From the NCBI GenBank assembly GCA_905182995.1, contig CAJJDP010000063.1:3846-67845 (forward strand): a DNA stretch of 64,000 nucleotides. Reading direction: 5' to 3'. Position numbers and translations under genes: made by a program. The stretch comes from Paramecium octaurelia. Lineage: Eukaryota > Ciliophora > Oligohymenophorea > Peniculida > Parameciidae. Below are positions 12,242 to 23,152 of the stretch, piece by piece. Numbering within the stretch: the stretch's first letter is position 1; each line of letters starts with the position of its first letter. The notes under the pieces are model-generated. The model was given only the letters and a program-made list of their open reading frames with translations. It ran no database searches and was not told the origin of the DNA.

Positions 12242-12880
12242 ATGGAGGAATAATTATACAAAATCGTCATAGTTGGGAATAGTGCTGTTGGTAAGTCTTC
12301 ATTGCTAATTCGTTTCTGTGATGATTAATTCAGAGATATGTATCTCAGTACAATTGGAGTTGATTTTCGATTCAAATCTCTGAGAGTTAATGGATAGGGA
12401 GTTAAATTGCAAATATGGGATACAGCTGGTTAGGAAAGATTTAGAAATATTACTAACTCCTATTATAAAGGAGCATAAGGAATTGTAGTCGTTTATGACA
12501 TCACAAACCTTAAATCTTTTGAAGATATCCGTAAATATTGGATGAACGAACTTAGTCATTATGCAGATGAAAATGTGTTGTTGATGCTCTTAGGAAACAA
12601 AAGCGATTTAGCGACTGATGAATCTAGACAAGTAACTACAGTTATGGCTGAAGAATTGGCCAAAGAATTCAATCTAAAATTCTTCGAAGTGAGTGCAAAA
12701 ACAAGTGACTAAGTATTTATCATTATTATCAATTAGGTTGAAGCTGCTTTTCAAGCTTTTACTTAATAAATTTAAGAAACAGGAATTGCTGGAAAGGTAA
12801 GAAAACCACAACCCTAACAATTTTTACAAACTCCAGTGCCTTAAGAAGAAAAACCCAAAAAGTAGGATGGCTGTTGCTGA
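12242..12880 (+). CDS. Rab-family small GTPase
   Basis: 204 residues with one 24-nt intron at 12713-12736. All G motifs are present: GNSAVGKS (P-loop), TIGVDF effector region, WDTAGQERF, GNKSDL and SAK. The C-terminus ends in CC, the digeranylgeranylation site of Rabs. The TIGVDF and YYKGAQGIVVVYDIT segments resemble the Rab1/Rab8 group, which acts in secretory traffic; the exact subclass is not settled. The intron is a multiple of three and lacks a stop in code 6, so its retention would insert eight residues before the last helix. Confidence 0.95.
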
Positions 12881-13099
12881 TATCTATGTTATATTTTTAA
12901 GACAATATTACAATATATCTGGAGGATTATACGCTAAATCTATAGAATATTTTTAATTATAATAAATTTATTACAAAAATACAGATTCAAGAAATGTTTT
13001 ATTTCGATCTGTTTTCGATGTGCAAATCACTAAAATATTTAATTAATTATAAACAAGAAATTTTCTCTAAGATAATAAAACTATCATTATTAATCATGA

Positions 13100-13621
13100 T
13101 CTCGATTGATAATTCATAAATCAATCTTGTCATTCTACAAGTCATATGATTATTTTCATAATGAAAAAGTAAGAGATTATCATTAAAAAATAGATTAGCA
13201 AAGAGTAAAAGAAAAGCATCATTTATATCTCAGTTATTATTACCATATTATTAATGATGAGCTGAATAATATCTCATTGAAATTAAAACCTTTGATATGT
13301 AAAAATAGGTTTTCAACTCTTAATGATCCTTTTGATCATAGTGATGTCAAAAGTATAAGATAAAGATTACTGCTTTACATTTAAATATCAAAGTCTTTTA
13401 TCTTAATCAACTATTAATAATTATTTTATAGAGTGCCTTTTGTATTCTTGTAGTTAATATTTTAGATATAAAAATATCAGCGTATTGAATTAAGTATCTT
13501 AAAACAACAAGATATTGAATTTGCGTTTTTAATGATTAATAAAAATTCAATAAGAGATTATAATAAATTTATAAATGATTTCTTATACGCTAAATTAATG
13601 TGCATCTTTCCAGATTAATGA
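13100..13621 (+). CDS. Orphan open frame, possible gene or relic
   Basis: A 174-codon TGA-free frame between the Rab and nucleotidyltransferase genes with protein-like composition, for example FSTLNDPFDHSDVKSIRQRL and QQDIEFAFLMINKNSIRDYNKFINDF. There is no in-frame ATG near its start, so a 5' exon would be needed. It stops one base past the first ATG of the next gene region. No family is recognised. It may be an exon of a short gene or a duplicate-gene relic. Confidence 0.35.
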
Positions 13622-13775
13622 AAACAAGTTTGAAGAAGTCAACAGAGAAACAAAAACCTCTCATCATAAAAAGCGATAAGTAGAATGCTAAAAAGAAAAA
13701 TTAGCAAGTGAATCTACATAGGAGCAAGAAGGATTTATTGGAAGAAAGGTATATATCATCTTTTCTAAATCATAG

Positions 13776-15603
13776 ATGAAACAGCAAATTAAAAGAAAGA
13801 ATGATGAATTCGATTCAATCACTTGTATAAAAAATATAATAAGCCTATCTCTCAGTGTTCTTGAAGAGGAACATCAGATTAATTACGAATAACAGAATCC
13901 AAAAGAGCTTTATTCTCAATAAGATTTATCATTGAAAATTGTAGACTAAAGTGATATCGAAGCCTTTTAGTTGCCACCAACTGCTCAATAATTTTAACAA
14001 CAAAATAAGAAGGCCCAAAAAAAAACAAGGAACAAGAAAAATAAGGTTGATTCTTAACAAAAAACCCAAAAAAACTAAACATTAACATAAAAATAACATC
14101 CACAACAACCTTAGATAGAATAAATGATAAAGGATAAATAATATAATTAGGCTTCTTCTCAAAATTCTCATAAATTAAAAGAGTAAACAACTTCATCAAA
14201 ATAATAAGTGTTGACTAGCTTGAATTAAATAGAGAATATTTAGAAATGCAAAAATGAGTCTAGTGATTTGGATGCCCAATTTAGTCATGTAATTTAAAAA
14301 CATTATATAGATTGGTGCTGTTAGTACAACAACAGGGAATTCCTAATCAGAGTCAGATGACTGTTTATTATAATAAGATGAGAACAATTTGAAAGACTTA
14401 AGTTTATAAAAACAGAGTAACAAGGAGAAATATAAAAAGAAAAATTATAATAATATAGAAAAAGTTGGAAAAAAATAATATCCATATTCTCCACAAACTA
14501 CCCCTATAAAACGTAAATAATTAAATTTAAACAAATCTAAAACACAAGACATAGACGAGTTTATAAATAACATACAAATTAAAAGTTTTTAAAATAAAAT
14601 AAGAAAACGAATATGTTTTAATAGATTACATTATATTATATCAACAAATTCAGACCTTAATATTTATGCTTATGGATCCTTCGAAACTGGACTCGATTTA
14701 GATGTAAGTGATGTGGATATAGGAATTTGGGGAACATAAACATTGAGTTACAATTAGATTGTAAACTTTTTACAGTAAATAAACTCAATGTTAAAATAGA
14801 CACCATTTTTAGTATAATCAAAGTATGATTATCTAAAAATTTTAGGTTAATTCAAAGTCAAATGCCCATACTAAAATTAGAATTGAATCCTAAGACTGAG
14901 TTTTATAGTGATAATGCATACATTTAACAAAATTGGCAAAGTTTTCATTTAGAGTAATAAGATCCTGGTATGTTTAGCTTATTATCTTAGGTAAAATCAT
15001 CTAGGTTGACTTAACATGGATTTACCAATGGAACAATATTTATAACAACCCTCATCTAGGTTTTGCTTCAACAACAATCATCAAAGATTGGGTGATTCGA
15101 TTTTATTGGTATAGAGAGACAATGCTAATTTTAAAGTATTTACTTAAATCCAAAAATCTTAATGATGCACATACAGGTATCACTTATCACAATGAATATT
15201 TTAGGAGGAATATCTTCATTTTGTTTGTCGATAATGTTGACTGCTATCTATATGTGCAAGCATTACACTTAACATGATAAAAAATAAATCCTTCTTGACT
15301 TTTTAAAAAAGTATGCAACTTAATTTGATCCCTTAAAAGAGGGCATTTACATAGATGGTTATGGGTACAAAAATTATCTAGTCTAGGTAATAAAACCCAT
15401 TTATCGCCTTGGATGAATGTCCCCCTTATAATCCTCTCACAATTTACTCACCAATTAATTACTAAATAATATCTCATAAAGCAATTAGATTTCCTGAGAT
15501 TTAGGAAGCATTCAGAAGGCTCTATGAACATTTGATGAAATCTAACAAAATTCAAGAATTCTTTGATATCCCCTAATAAGTGAATTAATAATTATTTATT
15601 TGA
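13776..15603 (+). CDS. TRF4-type noncanonical poly(A)/nucleotidyl transferase
   Basis: 569 residues, six exons with introns of 22-28 nt. After a Gln/Lys-rich disordered 200-residue leader, the catalytic signature is YAYGSFETGLDLDVSDVDIGIW (GS then DxD), the third carboxylate lies in IIQVDLTW, and the PAP-associated part reads LKYLLKSKNLNDAHTGGISSFCLSIM with ECPPYNPLT near the end. Such enzymes add short tails to RNAs in nuclear surveillance or small-RNA pathways. The 5' end is uncertain: a lysine-rich frame from an ATG at 13618 is out of phase with the rest, and the candidate intron at 13749-13775 gives a TGA at the join, so I start at 13776. Confidence 0.85.
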
Positions 15604-15638
15604 TTATATTATGACTTATAAAATTGTTAAAATTTAAA

Positions 15639-16214
15639 TCAGTACTCATCCAATGCTTTATGAGTTTTTGAAAAGGCAACACTTGTAGTAAGGCCATCAA
15701 ATTTATATGTATGACCTAAGAATCCTTAAGTGAATTTAGCATCTCTAGGGTAAAACTTTTCAATTAATTCAAATTTCGTTGGGTTGAGTTGTCCATATTG
15801 CATACTAGATGTTTCATAAATTGGCGATCCTATTTGTATGTCCAAATGGAATTACCAACATTAATTCCTTAAGCTGGCTTTTTATACTCGCTTTCTCTAA
15901 CTGGAAATGGCTTTGGAGGCACCTTATTTTCTATTTTTCTTCTTTATTTCTCTTCCTCTGTCTCTTACTTTTGTTGTTCTAAACCAAATTATTGTGCCAC
16001 TAATTTATTCTTAATTAATTTTTCTGCTCTTCTAAAGTCCTTAAATCATAGTCAAATTTGAGAATACTTGCATGCTTCTAACTATTTCAGCATATGTAGG
16101 AACTGGAGTTTCATTCAATTTTACTTGTTGTTTTCCTTCATGCAATAACCAACCATTTCCATATTGAGAATTGCACGTATTATAATGAGCTGATGTTGAT
16201 CTAGGATGTTACAT
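15639..16214 (-). CDS. Unknown protein, candidate axonemal
   Basis: 173 residues, three exons (28- and 26-nt introns). N-terminal segment WLLHEGKQQVKLNETPVPTY, a charged helical middle rich in Glu/Lys/Gln, then a tail containing FYPRDAKFTQGFLGHTYKF. Short proteins with alternating Pro/Tyr/Phe motifs and a charged helix are common among ciliary microtubule inner proteins, but I cannot name a family; that role is a guess. Its start codon lies only 15 bp from the divergent gene's first ATG at 16230. It converges on the nucleotidyltransferase gene, 35 bp apart. Confidence 0.75.
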
Positions 16215-16229
16215 AAAATATTAATAAAA

Positions 16230-17576
16230 ATGCAAAAAAAATTTAACTAATTTGGTATTGAGAGTAAGGATAGTACAATGAATCTTTTTAGAGTTAGACC
16301 TTAATACCTAACTCATGTGTCTCCAGTTGCTGTTGAAGCAGCTCATCAAAATTTCTTTAGTGGATCAAAGGAACTTTTGGATAAAATACCAGATCATGAA
16401 AAGGGACCAAGATAAGATTTAAAAGGGAATATCGTTAAATACACTGTTGTTGGGAGTGTGTAATAATTCTTGGCTGAGAAATCAAGAAGCTAATAGCAAA
16501 ATAGAAAACCTGTCTAAATACGAATTACTGCAAATTCATAAGCTACTCCTTCTACCCAATAACAAAATGATCAAACAGAACGAGTAATTTTCAGCTCCAA
16601 AGGTATTTGTTCTTACATACTTAGCCATAGAATAATCGAGTAAGGATATTTAATAAAAGAAAACAAAAGTTAAAACTAGAGACTTTTAAGAAGTAATCTT
16701 GAATGAGGATCAAGTTTAAGACCACATTTATTAAATATAACAGAGGATTGAGAAGAATAAGATGGAGGTATATATAATTTAATATATAACAATAAAGAAT
16801 GAAAAAAAAACTAGAGAATTGCAAAGTAGAATGTCAAAAGGAGAATCTTTAAAAATGAGCAAATGTGAAAGAGTGATTGAAACATTTGATTAGGTTTAAT
16901 AGGACTGGGACTTGACAAAAATAAAAATAGAATCAAAAGTATAAAGATTACCAGGTCAATCTCTTCTGGATCGAATTGAATAGCATAGGATGAAGGAAGA
17001 AATGAAAAGAATACTTGATGCTTTGAAACCAATTGAAGAAAAATAGGGCAATGAATTTTGGGTATTTTAATTAATAAAAATGAATAGCGTCTCGGATTAA
17101 GAAAGAAAGACTCGAATATAAAACCAAAGACCTTTGTGGAATTATTTGAAAAAAATTATTAGATCTATGGCAATCCTAAATCTCCATAAATAGAAATTGT
17201 TAGAAGATCTTCTTTAAGTTAACTTGATTTTAAGCCATTTAGCACTTTCACCTCTCAATCTGCTCTAAATAAAAAGCTTTCTGAAAATTCTGATCTTATT
17301 ATGAAATTAATACCAACCGTTCCTGACGATATTGGAAATCTCGAAGTTGTTGGCAAAAATGTACTTGAATAAGAGATTGTTTAATTACGATCTCAATCTC
17401 ATAAAAATTCGTTCCCGTATGTAAGGTTTAGCAGCAATTCTAATTACGAGAAATACATCATGAAAGTTCCAACAAAACCAGAAACATAATAAGATGAAGA
17501 AATTATTGAGGAAAATTATGATAGAAAGCGTCTAATGTCTTAAGGAAAGCTCTCTGAAGTCAAGGGGTATTTCTGA
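16230..17576 (+). CDS. Unknown 422-residue charged protein
   Basis: Four exons; introns of 22, 30 (16768-16797) and 26 nt. The sequence is polar and helical, with a coiled-coil-prone stretch near 150-260 (QQRIEKNKMENEKKTRELQSR, HRMKEEMKRIL) and an FWRLGLRKKDSNIKPKTF motif near 275. No catalytic or binding motif is seen. The 30-nt intron contains no code-6 stop, so it may be retained, giving 432 residues. The first ATG is 15 bp from the divergent neighbour; a second in-frame ATG lies at 16278. The function is unknown. Confidence 0.75.
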
Positions 17577-17613
17577 TATTTTATAAATAAAGTATACATT
17601 TAATTTCTCATAT

Positions 17614-18085
17614 ATGTATTTCAAAAATTACTTTCTAAGGTTTCTTGGAATTGAGAAACAAATAAAATTAAACAAAACTGTCTAAGATAACTACACAATG
17701 TGAAGTTGTTTGATAAATTAAAAGTGATAATGATTTAATCTTAGTATACGTTGATATTGATACAAAGAAACGATAAATATCATTTCCCTTACAAAAATTA
17801 AATGTAACCTAAAAACTTTTAAGAAATAATCCATCTCAAAATTTAGAGGTTTTAGGCAATAAATCGAAATTATGCAATGCAGCAGCAATCTAAAAATATT
17901 TTGTAGATTTATTTTATTTTTTTAACTTCCAATTTTTGCTTATTTTCATGACTTATTATTTATTTTAAAGTGGTTTTTAAGATCCGAGAATATTTTTGGT
18001 GTTATACTGCTCTAACCCCTTTGTTAAGGAGAAAGAAGAGGAATTTCATAAACCGATTTGTATCAATATTTTATTTTATTTATGA
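17614..18085 (+). CDS. Unknown small protein
   Basis: 148 residues in two exons with a 25-nt intron that restores the frame after NYTI. The N-terminal half reads DNDLILVYVDIDTKKRQISFPLQ and NLEVLGNKSKL, which looks like a beta-rich domain. The C-terminal part has a hydrophobic stretch (FVDLFYFFNFQFLLIFMTYYLF) that might be a membrane helix or unspliced intron and 3' sequence. It starts 37 bp after the preceding gene on the same strand. No family is recognised. Confidence 0.5.
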
Positions 18086-18366
18086 AGTTAGTAAGTTATG
18101 AATCAATTTATTTAAAGTACAAATGTATAATTATGTAATATATCAATGATCGCAATTGATAGTAGCAAATTGTTAGTTACCAAAGTTATATTAGCCAATA
18201 ATCTTTATATGCTTATATTTTACAAGTACTCTAATTCAGTGCCTAAATTAAATATAAAAGAAAATGAATATAGATCTCGATCAAGTAACATTGTCAGTTA
18301 TTTCAAAGTAAAATATTCTTTATATACAATGTAACATTTTTATTTATAAAATATTTTTACTGTATT

Positions 18367-20072
18367 ATGCTAGATTAATTGTCAGAAATAACACTCAGTG
18401 AATCTTCTACATTTGAAACTCAAAGATTACCTCCAAGATTATAAACTACTGAAAAAAAGGGAAGTGGAAGATTTACTTTTCTCAAATCTGAGTCTGAAGA
18501 CAAATAAACTTAAGCTCAAAATAATCGAGACAGAATCAAATAGCAATTAAGAGGTATATGGATGTAATTACTTTATAAGGAAGGATTCAGGTAATAATAA
18601 AGAAACCCTTAAATGATGAAAAGGATTTACAGGAAGAACTACAAGAGTTAGGGCATAAACTGGATGTGGAAATCAATGAATTCGATTCTGAATACATATG
18701 TCCAAACTTAAAAAAGTTTGAGGAGGAATATGAAATGATGGAAATATTGGGAGAAGGCTGTCTAGGATTGGTTAAAAGGATTGTACACAAATAATCGTAA
18801 ATTGAGTATGCAGTGAAGATAGTTTAAACATAAGATGATGAAATTATAAGAAATGTAAGAGAACATATTAAAGGTAGATGATTCTTGAGTTTAAATCAAT
18901 GTTTAAGTTGTAACATGAAAATATTGTGAAAGTTCATAAATTATATGTTGATTTCAATAATGGGTTTTAATCTGAAAGCAAAGCATATGTGGTTATGGAA
19001 TTGATTAAGGGAAAGGAGATGTTTGAGGTGATAAATGAATTAGGACATTACAGCGAAAGCGATGCTAAGGAATTATTTAAATAATTACTGAGTGCTATTG
19101 AATACATGCATCGAAATGGTATTTGTCACAGAGATTTGAAACCCAATAATATTTTGTGTGTTGAAAGTATTTATTTTATTTCAATAGACAAAAATTAGAT
19201 CAAGGTTACTGACTTTAATGTAAGTAAATTTAGTGACGCATATAAAGAATTTGGAGACCTTAAGGATAGAGAGAAAATTGAAATGTGGACATATACAGGA
19301 ACAGTAGCATTTTCAGCTCCTGAAATATTTTCTGGAGAAGGTTATAAGTAATTCATTATTCTATTCTTAAGCTAAATGGTTGACATGTGGAGTGCAGGCT
19401 GCATTTTATATTCGATGTTGTCGGGTTAATTGCCTTTCCTTTCTGATTAGTAACATTTTAGATTTATTTGATAGCTTGAATGATTTGATCGAGAAAATTA
19501 AAGAGGCAACAATTGAGTTTCCAAATGATTTGTTTGAATAAGTTTCTGAAGAAGCCAAAGATCTAATTATATAATTATTGTAGAAAGATTGGGCTTTTAG
19601 ACCTCATCCTGATGCTGCTCTAAAACATTAATGGTTTTAGATTCTAGACGATGATTAAGTCAGAAAGAAATCACTAAGAAAATTAGCAATCAGAAAAAAC
19701 ATGCCTAGATTATCCTCCAAATATTCTAAAAATAGTCATAAGCAACGAAATATCCTTTTGAAATCTTCGTAGACTATCACAATCAAAAATAATCGTTCAG
19801 TTGATTCAAAATGCGATGTTTAACAAACTGATTTAGCCAATAGTTTTCTAAAAATTCCAACAAAAAAAAGCATTTTCTTTTCGACTAATTTAGGAGAAAG
19901 TTAAGGAATTAACTAAAACTCACCTCAAGATTAAGAGTAGTCTCCATCTTTTATCGACTAAGCAAACTCATCAAAATTAAGCGAAGACATAGGCGATTTT
20001 GATTAAAGTGTTCCTGATCGATTTATTAATTTTAACAAACCATATAATGTTGATGACGAAGTCTAAGAATGA
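18367..20072 (+). CDS. CAMK-like Ser/Thr kinase with DFN instead of DFG
   Basis: 528 residues, six exons. Kinase core at about 120-390: LGEGCLGLVKR loop, YAVKIV lysine, MELIKGKEMFEVI, HRDLKPNNILC catalytic loop, VTDFNVSKF, FSAPEIFSG and WSAGCILYSMLSGQLPF. The activation-segment motif is DFN, so the Mg-binding Asp is kept but the Gly is lost. A 110-residue polar leader and a Ser-rich tail flank it. The 21-nt intron at 19167-19187 lies between the catalytic loop and DFN, is a multiple of three and stop-free. No EF-hands are visible, so it is not a classical CDPK. Confidence 0.88.
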
Positions 20073-20356
20073 ATATAATGATTATAATTTATTATAAATG
20101 AATTAGTTTCAATTTATTAAATTTCTTCAAATTGTTTTTTGAAATTGAATTTATCATTTTGTTATATTAATATATAATCCATATTCTCTACTTATATAAG
20201 CCAACTAATAAGTTAACTTAAGATTACAGCTCATTGAAACATGACGATAAATTACTTTAAATATTAAATAATAGATAGCTTAGATTCAAACCAAATAAAT
20301 GTAAAAAAAAGAATAAATATTTAAGATGAAATGTTTTTTTATTTATATACTAGTTA

Positions 20357-21501
20357 TCACACTTAACCCATTGCTATCCCGTATCCAAATTTATAGCTAT
20401 CCTTATTATAATCTGCAATTGCACACAACTTCAGTTAATATGCAAATCCTTAAAGTGTTAATGCAGAACTGAATTTCTATTTTGAATTCACTGTCACAAT
20501 AACTTCCGAAGTGGCAAACTTCTGTCTATAACCCTTACATTATAATATATTCTATTACAAGTATAGCCCTTGATTCTCCAGTTTAATTTGAATATTCTAA
20601 TTCTGACATGAAGTATGATTTATCCAATAGCTAATTGTCGATATTATTTATTTACTCTATGATTATACGCTAAGATTAATTAATCAGCAGCCCCAACATA
20701 TTGAGCATATATATTCTAATTCTTATTGATACCAAACTTCATAGCATAGCTCATTAATGAGAGATTTCTTTCAGTCTTTAAATTATTTTCTAAATGGATA
20801 CCAACGTCATCATTTCATATCCTAAAACAAGTCGGTTTCCAATTGTTTACATCATATTGAAACTATAGAGTCCAGTGCCGATTTTAATTGAATGAACGTA
20901 ATCCTCTCCTGTTATATCGCAATCTAAATGCATTTAAGCATTCAAAGGATCTGAATTTAAATAAAATGCACTAAATCTTTAGGTTTTTATAGATATTAAT
21001 ACATACCTGAAGTTGAACATTTCGTTTAACTTTTTGATAATAGCAGCCTCCAATTTGCCAGTTGAATCCCACCTTCCTGTCATAATATATGTAGGCTGAT
21101 CAAAAGGGGTTCTAAGGGAGCCTCCCAAATATTAAGCGGCCAAAGTATAACTTGGAACAGGTGGTTGTTTCATGGGATTGGGATTTGGAGCTTTGCCTTT
21201 GCTCTACTAATCTAATATGTTAGCATACAGAGGGTGGTATCAACCAAGAATGGGCCAGATGAAAATTATTAGACAATCCTCCTGCAACTTCAAATTTAAA
21301 GCCTTTAATGTGTTCTACTTTCTTAGTAACAGCTCTAACATTGTTCAATAAGCCATCAAACAGAGGTGGTCTTCTTGGGTAACGATTTCTGAATTAAGGT
21401 GGCAATCCCATTTCTTCATCGTCATTTATTTTGAGATGTGGATCTTATTATGCGAATGCTGGATTATCCATGTCGACTTATTCCTTATCGATGGCTGCCA
21501 T
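20357..21501 (-). CDS. TOM40: Mitochondrial import receptor Tom40
   Basis: 337 residues, six exons, introns 25-30 nt. The N-terminal helix region (NNVRAVTKKVEHIKGFKFEVAGGLSNNFHLAHSW) and following strands (YTLAAQYLGGSLRTPFDQPTYIMTGRWDSTGKLEAA) match the ciliate Tom40 beta-barrel; the end reads YKFGYGIAMGQV, typical of the last strand. Tom40 is the protein-conducting channel of the mitochondrial outer membrane. A 30-nt stop-free intron sits at 20977-21006. The start codon is 23 bp from the divergent CXC gene, so they must share a very compact promoter. Confidence 0.9.
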
Positions 21502-21524
21502 TATTAATTTTTAATTAATTTATT

Positions 21525-22593
21525 ATGAATTAAGATGATCACAATTCCAATGAACACAAGGTTGAAAAGTAACTCCACTATTATGATTAAGAATGGCCAC
21601 AACAACCACCCTCCTTATCTCCAAGATTCACTCCTTAACAATGTTATCTGTTCCCTCCTCAAAATATGTCAAACTTCAATCTTCATGCTGAGCCTGAATT
21701 TTAAGATAAAAACAAACCCAAATACCCATTTCGAAAATTGTCAGCAGGGGATGCCCCAGATGAAGAGGATCAATTTCGACAGCCTTACAATCATTACTAT
21801 TAATAGCTGCCCCCATAAATGAAATATCCTCAAAATACCCCTTATATGCATATGAAATATCCTGTGCCCTATCCTCCATGGTATAGACATCCATATCCTC
21901 CCTTCTATTATCCGCCTTTTGATTCATCGTAATACTAAAACACCCTATCCAAAGAACTTCAGTCCAAAGTCAACCAACTCGTTCAATTCTAAAAGGTCTC
22001 TCCCTTTCAATGTAATTGCAAGAAAAGCAAATGCCTAAAATTGTATTGTGAATGTTTTGCTAATAATTGGGTTATCATTCATTCTATTCATAGGTCTGCT
22101 CTTAAAGCTGCAATTGTACTGAATGCAAAAATAGAATTGATAACCCTAATGAAAGATCAAAAGCAATTGAGGAAGCCTTACTAAGAAATCCTGAAGCCTT
22201 TTCTACAATCCTAACTAACAATGGCTAATAACCATAAATAATTCCAGGTATCTAATCACATTTCTACAAGAACCCAAATCATAAAAAGACTAAAGTAAAG
22301 AAACCAAGAAAGGATGCAATTGCAAGAAATCTGAATGCAAAAAGAAATACTGTGAATGCTATAGTATTAATTAAAAATGTACTGATTTATGCAAATGCGA
22401 AAACTGTTTAAACAAAGAGGAACCACAAGATCAAATACAACCCTAAAAACAACAGAACGATCCTCCAGCACAATAATAGTTATAAAAATAGGAAGTCACA
22501 TCGAAAAAGGATCAAAAGTCAAAAAAAATAAAAAAGGAAGAAGTTTAAATTAAAAACAATACTAAAAATCAAAAAAGGTAAAGAAGGAATTGA
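21525..22593 (+). CDS. CXC-domain (tesmin/TSO1/LIN54-like) DNA-binding protein
   Basis: 340 residues, three exons (23-nt introns at 22071-22093 and 22248-22270). A Pro/Tyr/Gln-rich leader of about 160 residues is followed by two CXC (CRC) domains: CNCKKSKCLKLYCECF...VCSQSCNCTEC and, after a 60-residue spacer, CNCKKSECKKKYCECY...CTDLCKCENC. The tail is lysine-rich. Paired CXC domains bind CHR-type DNA (TTYRAA) in LIN54-containing MuvB complexes, which control cell-cycle genes. It is divergent from Tom40 with 23 bp between the start codons. Confidence 0.93.
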
Positions 22594-23152
22594 TAATTCT
22601 ATTTATGTGTATATTATATGTATTTTTATTATAAATTTCAAATCGATTCTTCCATGTCAGATTAGCTATATTTCTTGGAAACATCAATTGATTCCTTTGT
22701 ACTTCTGAATTTGCTTTTTAAAACTTGCACAACCTTTTTCAATTACTTAATAATTGAAACTAATGTAGTCAAATAACATTATACTTTTTTTAAAGTACTC
22801 GTCATTCTCTTGAATTTATTATTGCTATTAATTTTAGTGAAGTATTTTCATAGATTATGATTGAAATCATTTCATTTATTTCATAACTTTAATTTTAATA
22901 TCAATAGTTAAGTATTTCATTATGTATTCTATGTCATCAATAATATTGATTAAAAACAATAAAGTATACATTTCTTAATCCTAACTGAAGTTGCAATTAC
23001 GATTTTCCATTTTACCAATTATGACAAAGAATTTCGATCATCTTACTGCTGATCTACTTCTGAAAATAAGAATTATGAATGGTCTAAACGGAATAGTTAC
23101 AACAATGATTTTAAGTTGCTTTAATTTGATTAATAGATAACAATTAATTTTA
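22594..23152. other. Intergenic region before the EH-domain gene
   Basis: AT-rich, with no supported gene. An ATG at 23021 is in frame with the EH gene and would add 44 residues (MTKNFDHLTADLLLK...); the added segment does not resemble EH sequence, so I leave it out. Confidence 0.5.

Noticed and set aside
17700-18050. A minus-strand code-6 frame beginning MKFLFFLLNKGVRAV.
   Set aside because: The opposite strand has a better frame with a proper intron and beta-domain-like sequence; the minus frame is probably its shadow.
21535-21927. Standard-code ORFs on both strands over the CXC gene.
   Set aside because: They are shadows; the code-6 frame from 21525 contains the Pro-rich leader and both CXC domains.
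22500-22691. A hydrophobic C-terminal extension of the CXC protein in another frame.
   Set aside because: Careful counting of the A-runs shows the true frame ends at TGA 22591-22593 with a lysine-rich tail; the extension came from miscounting.
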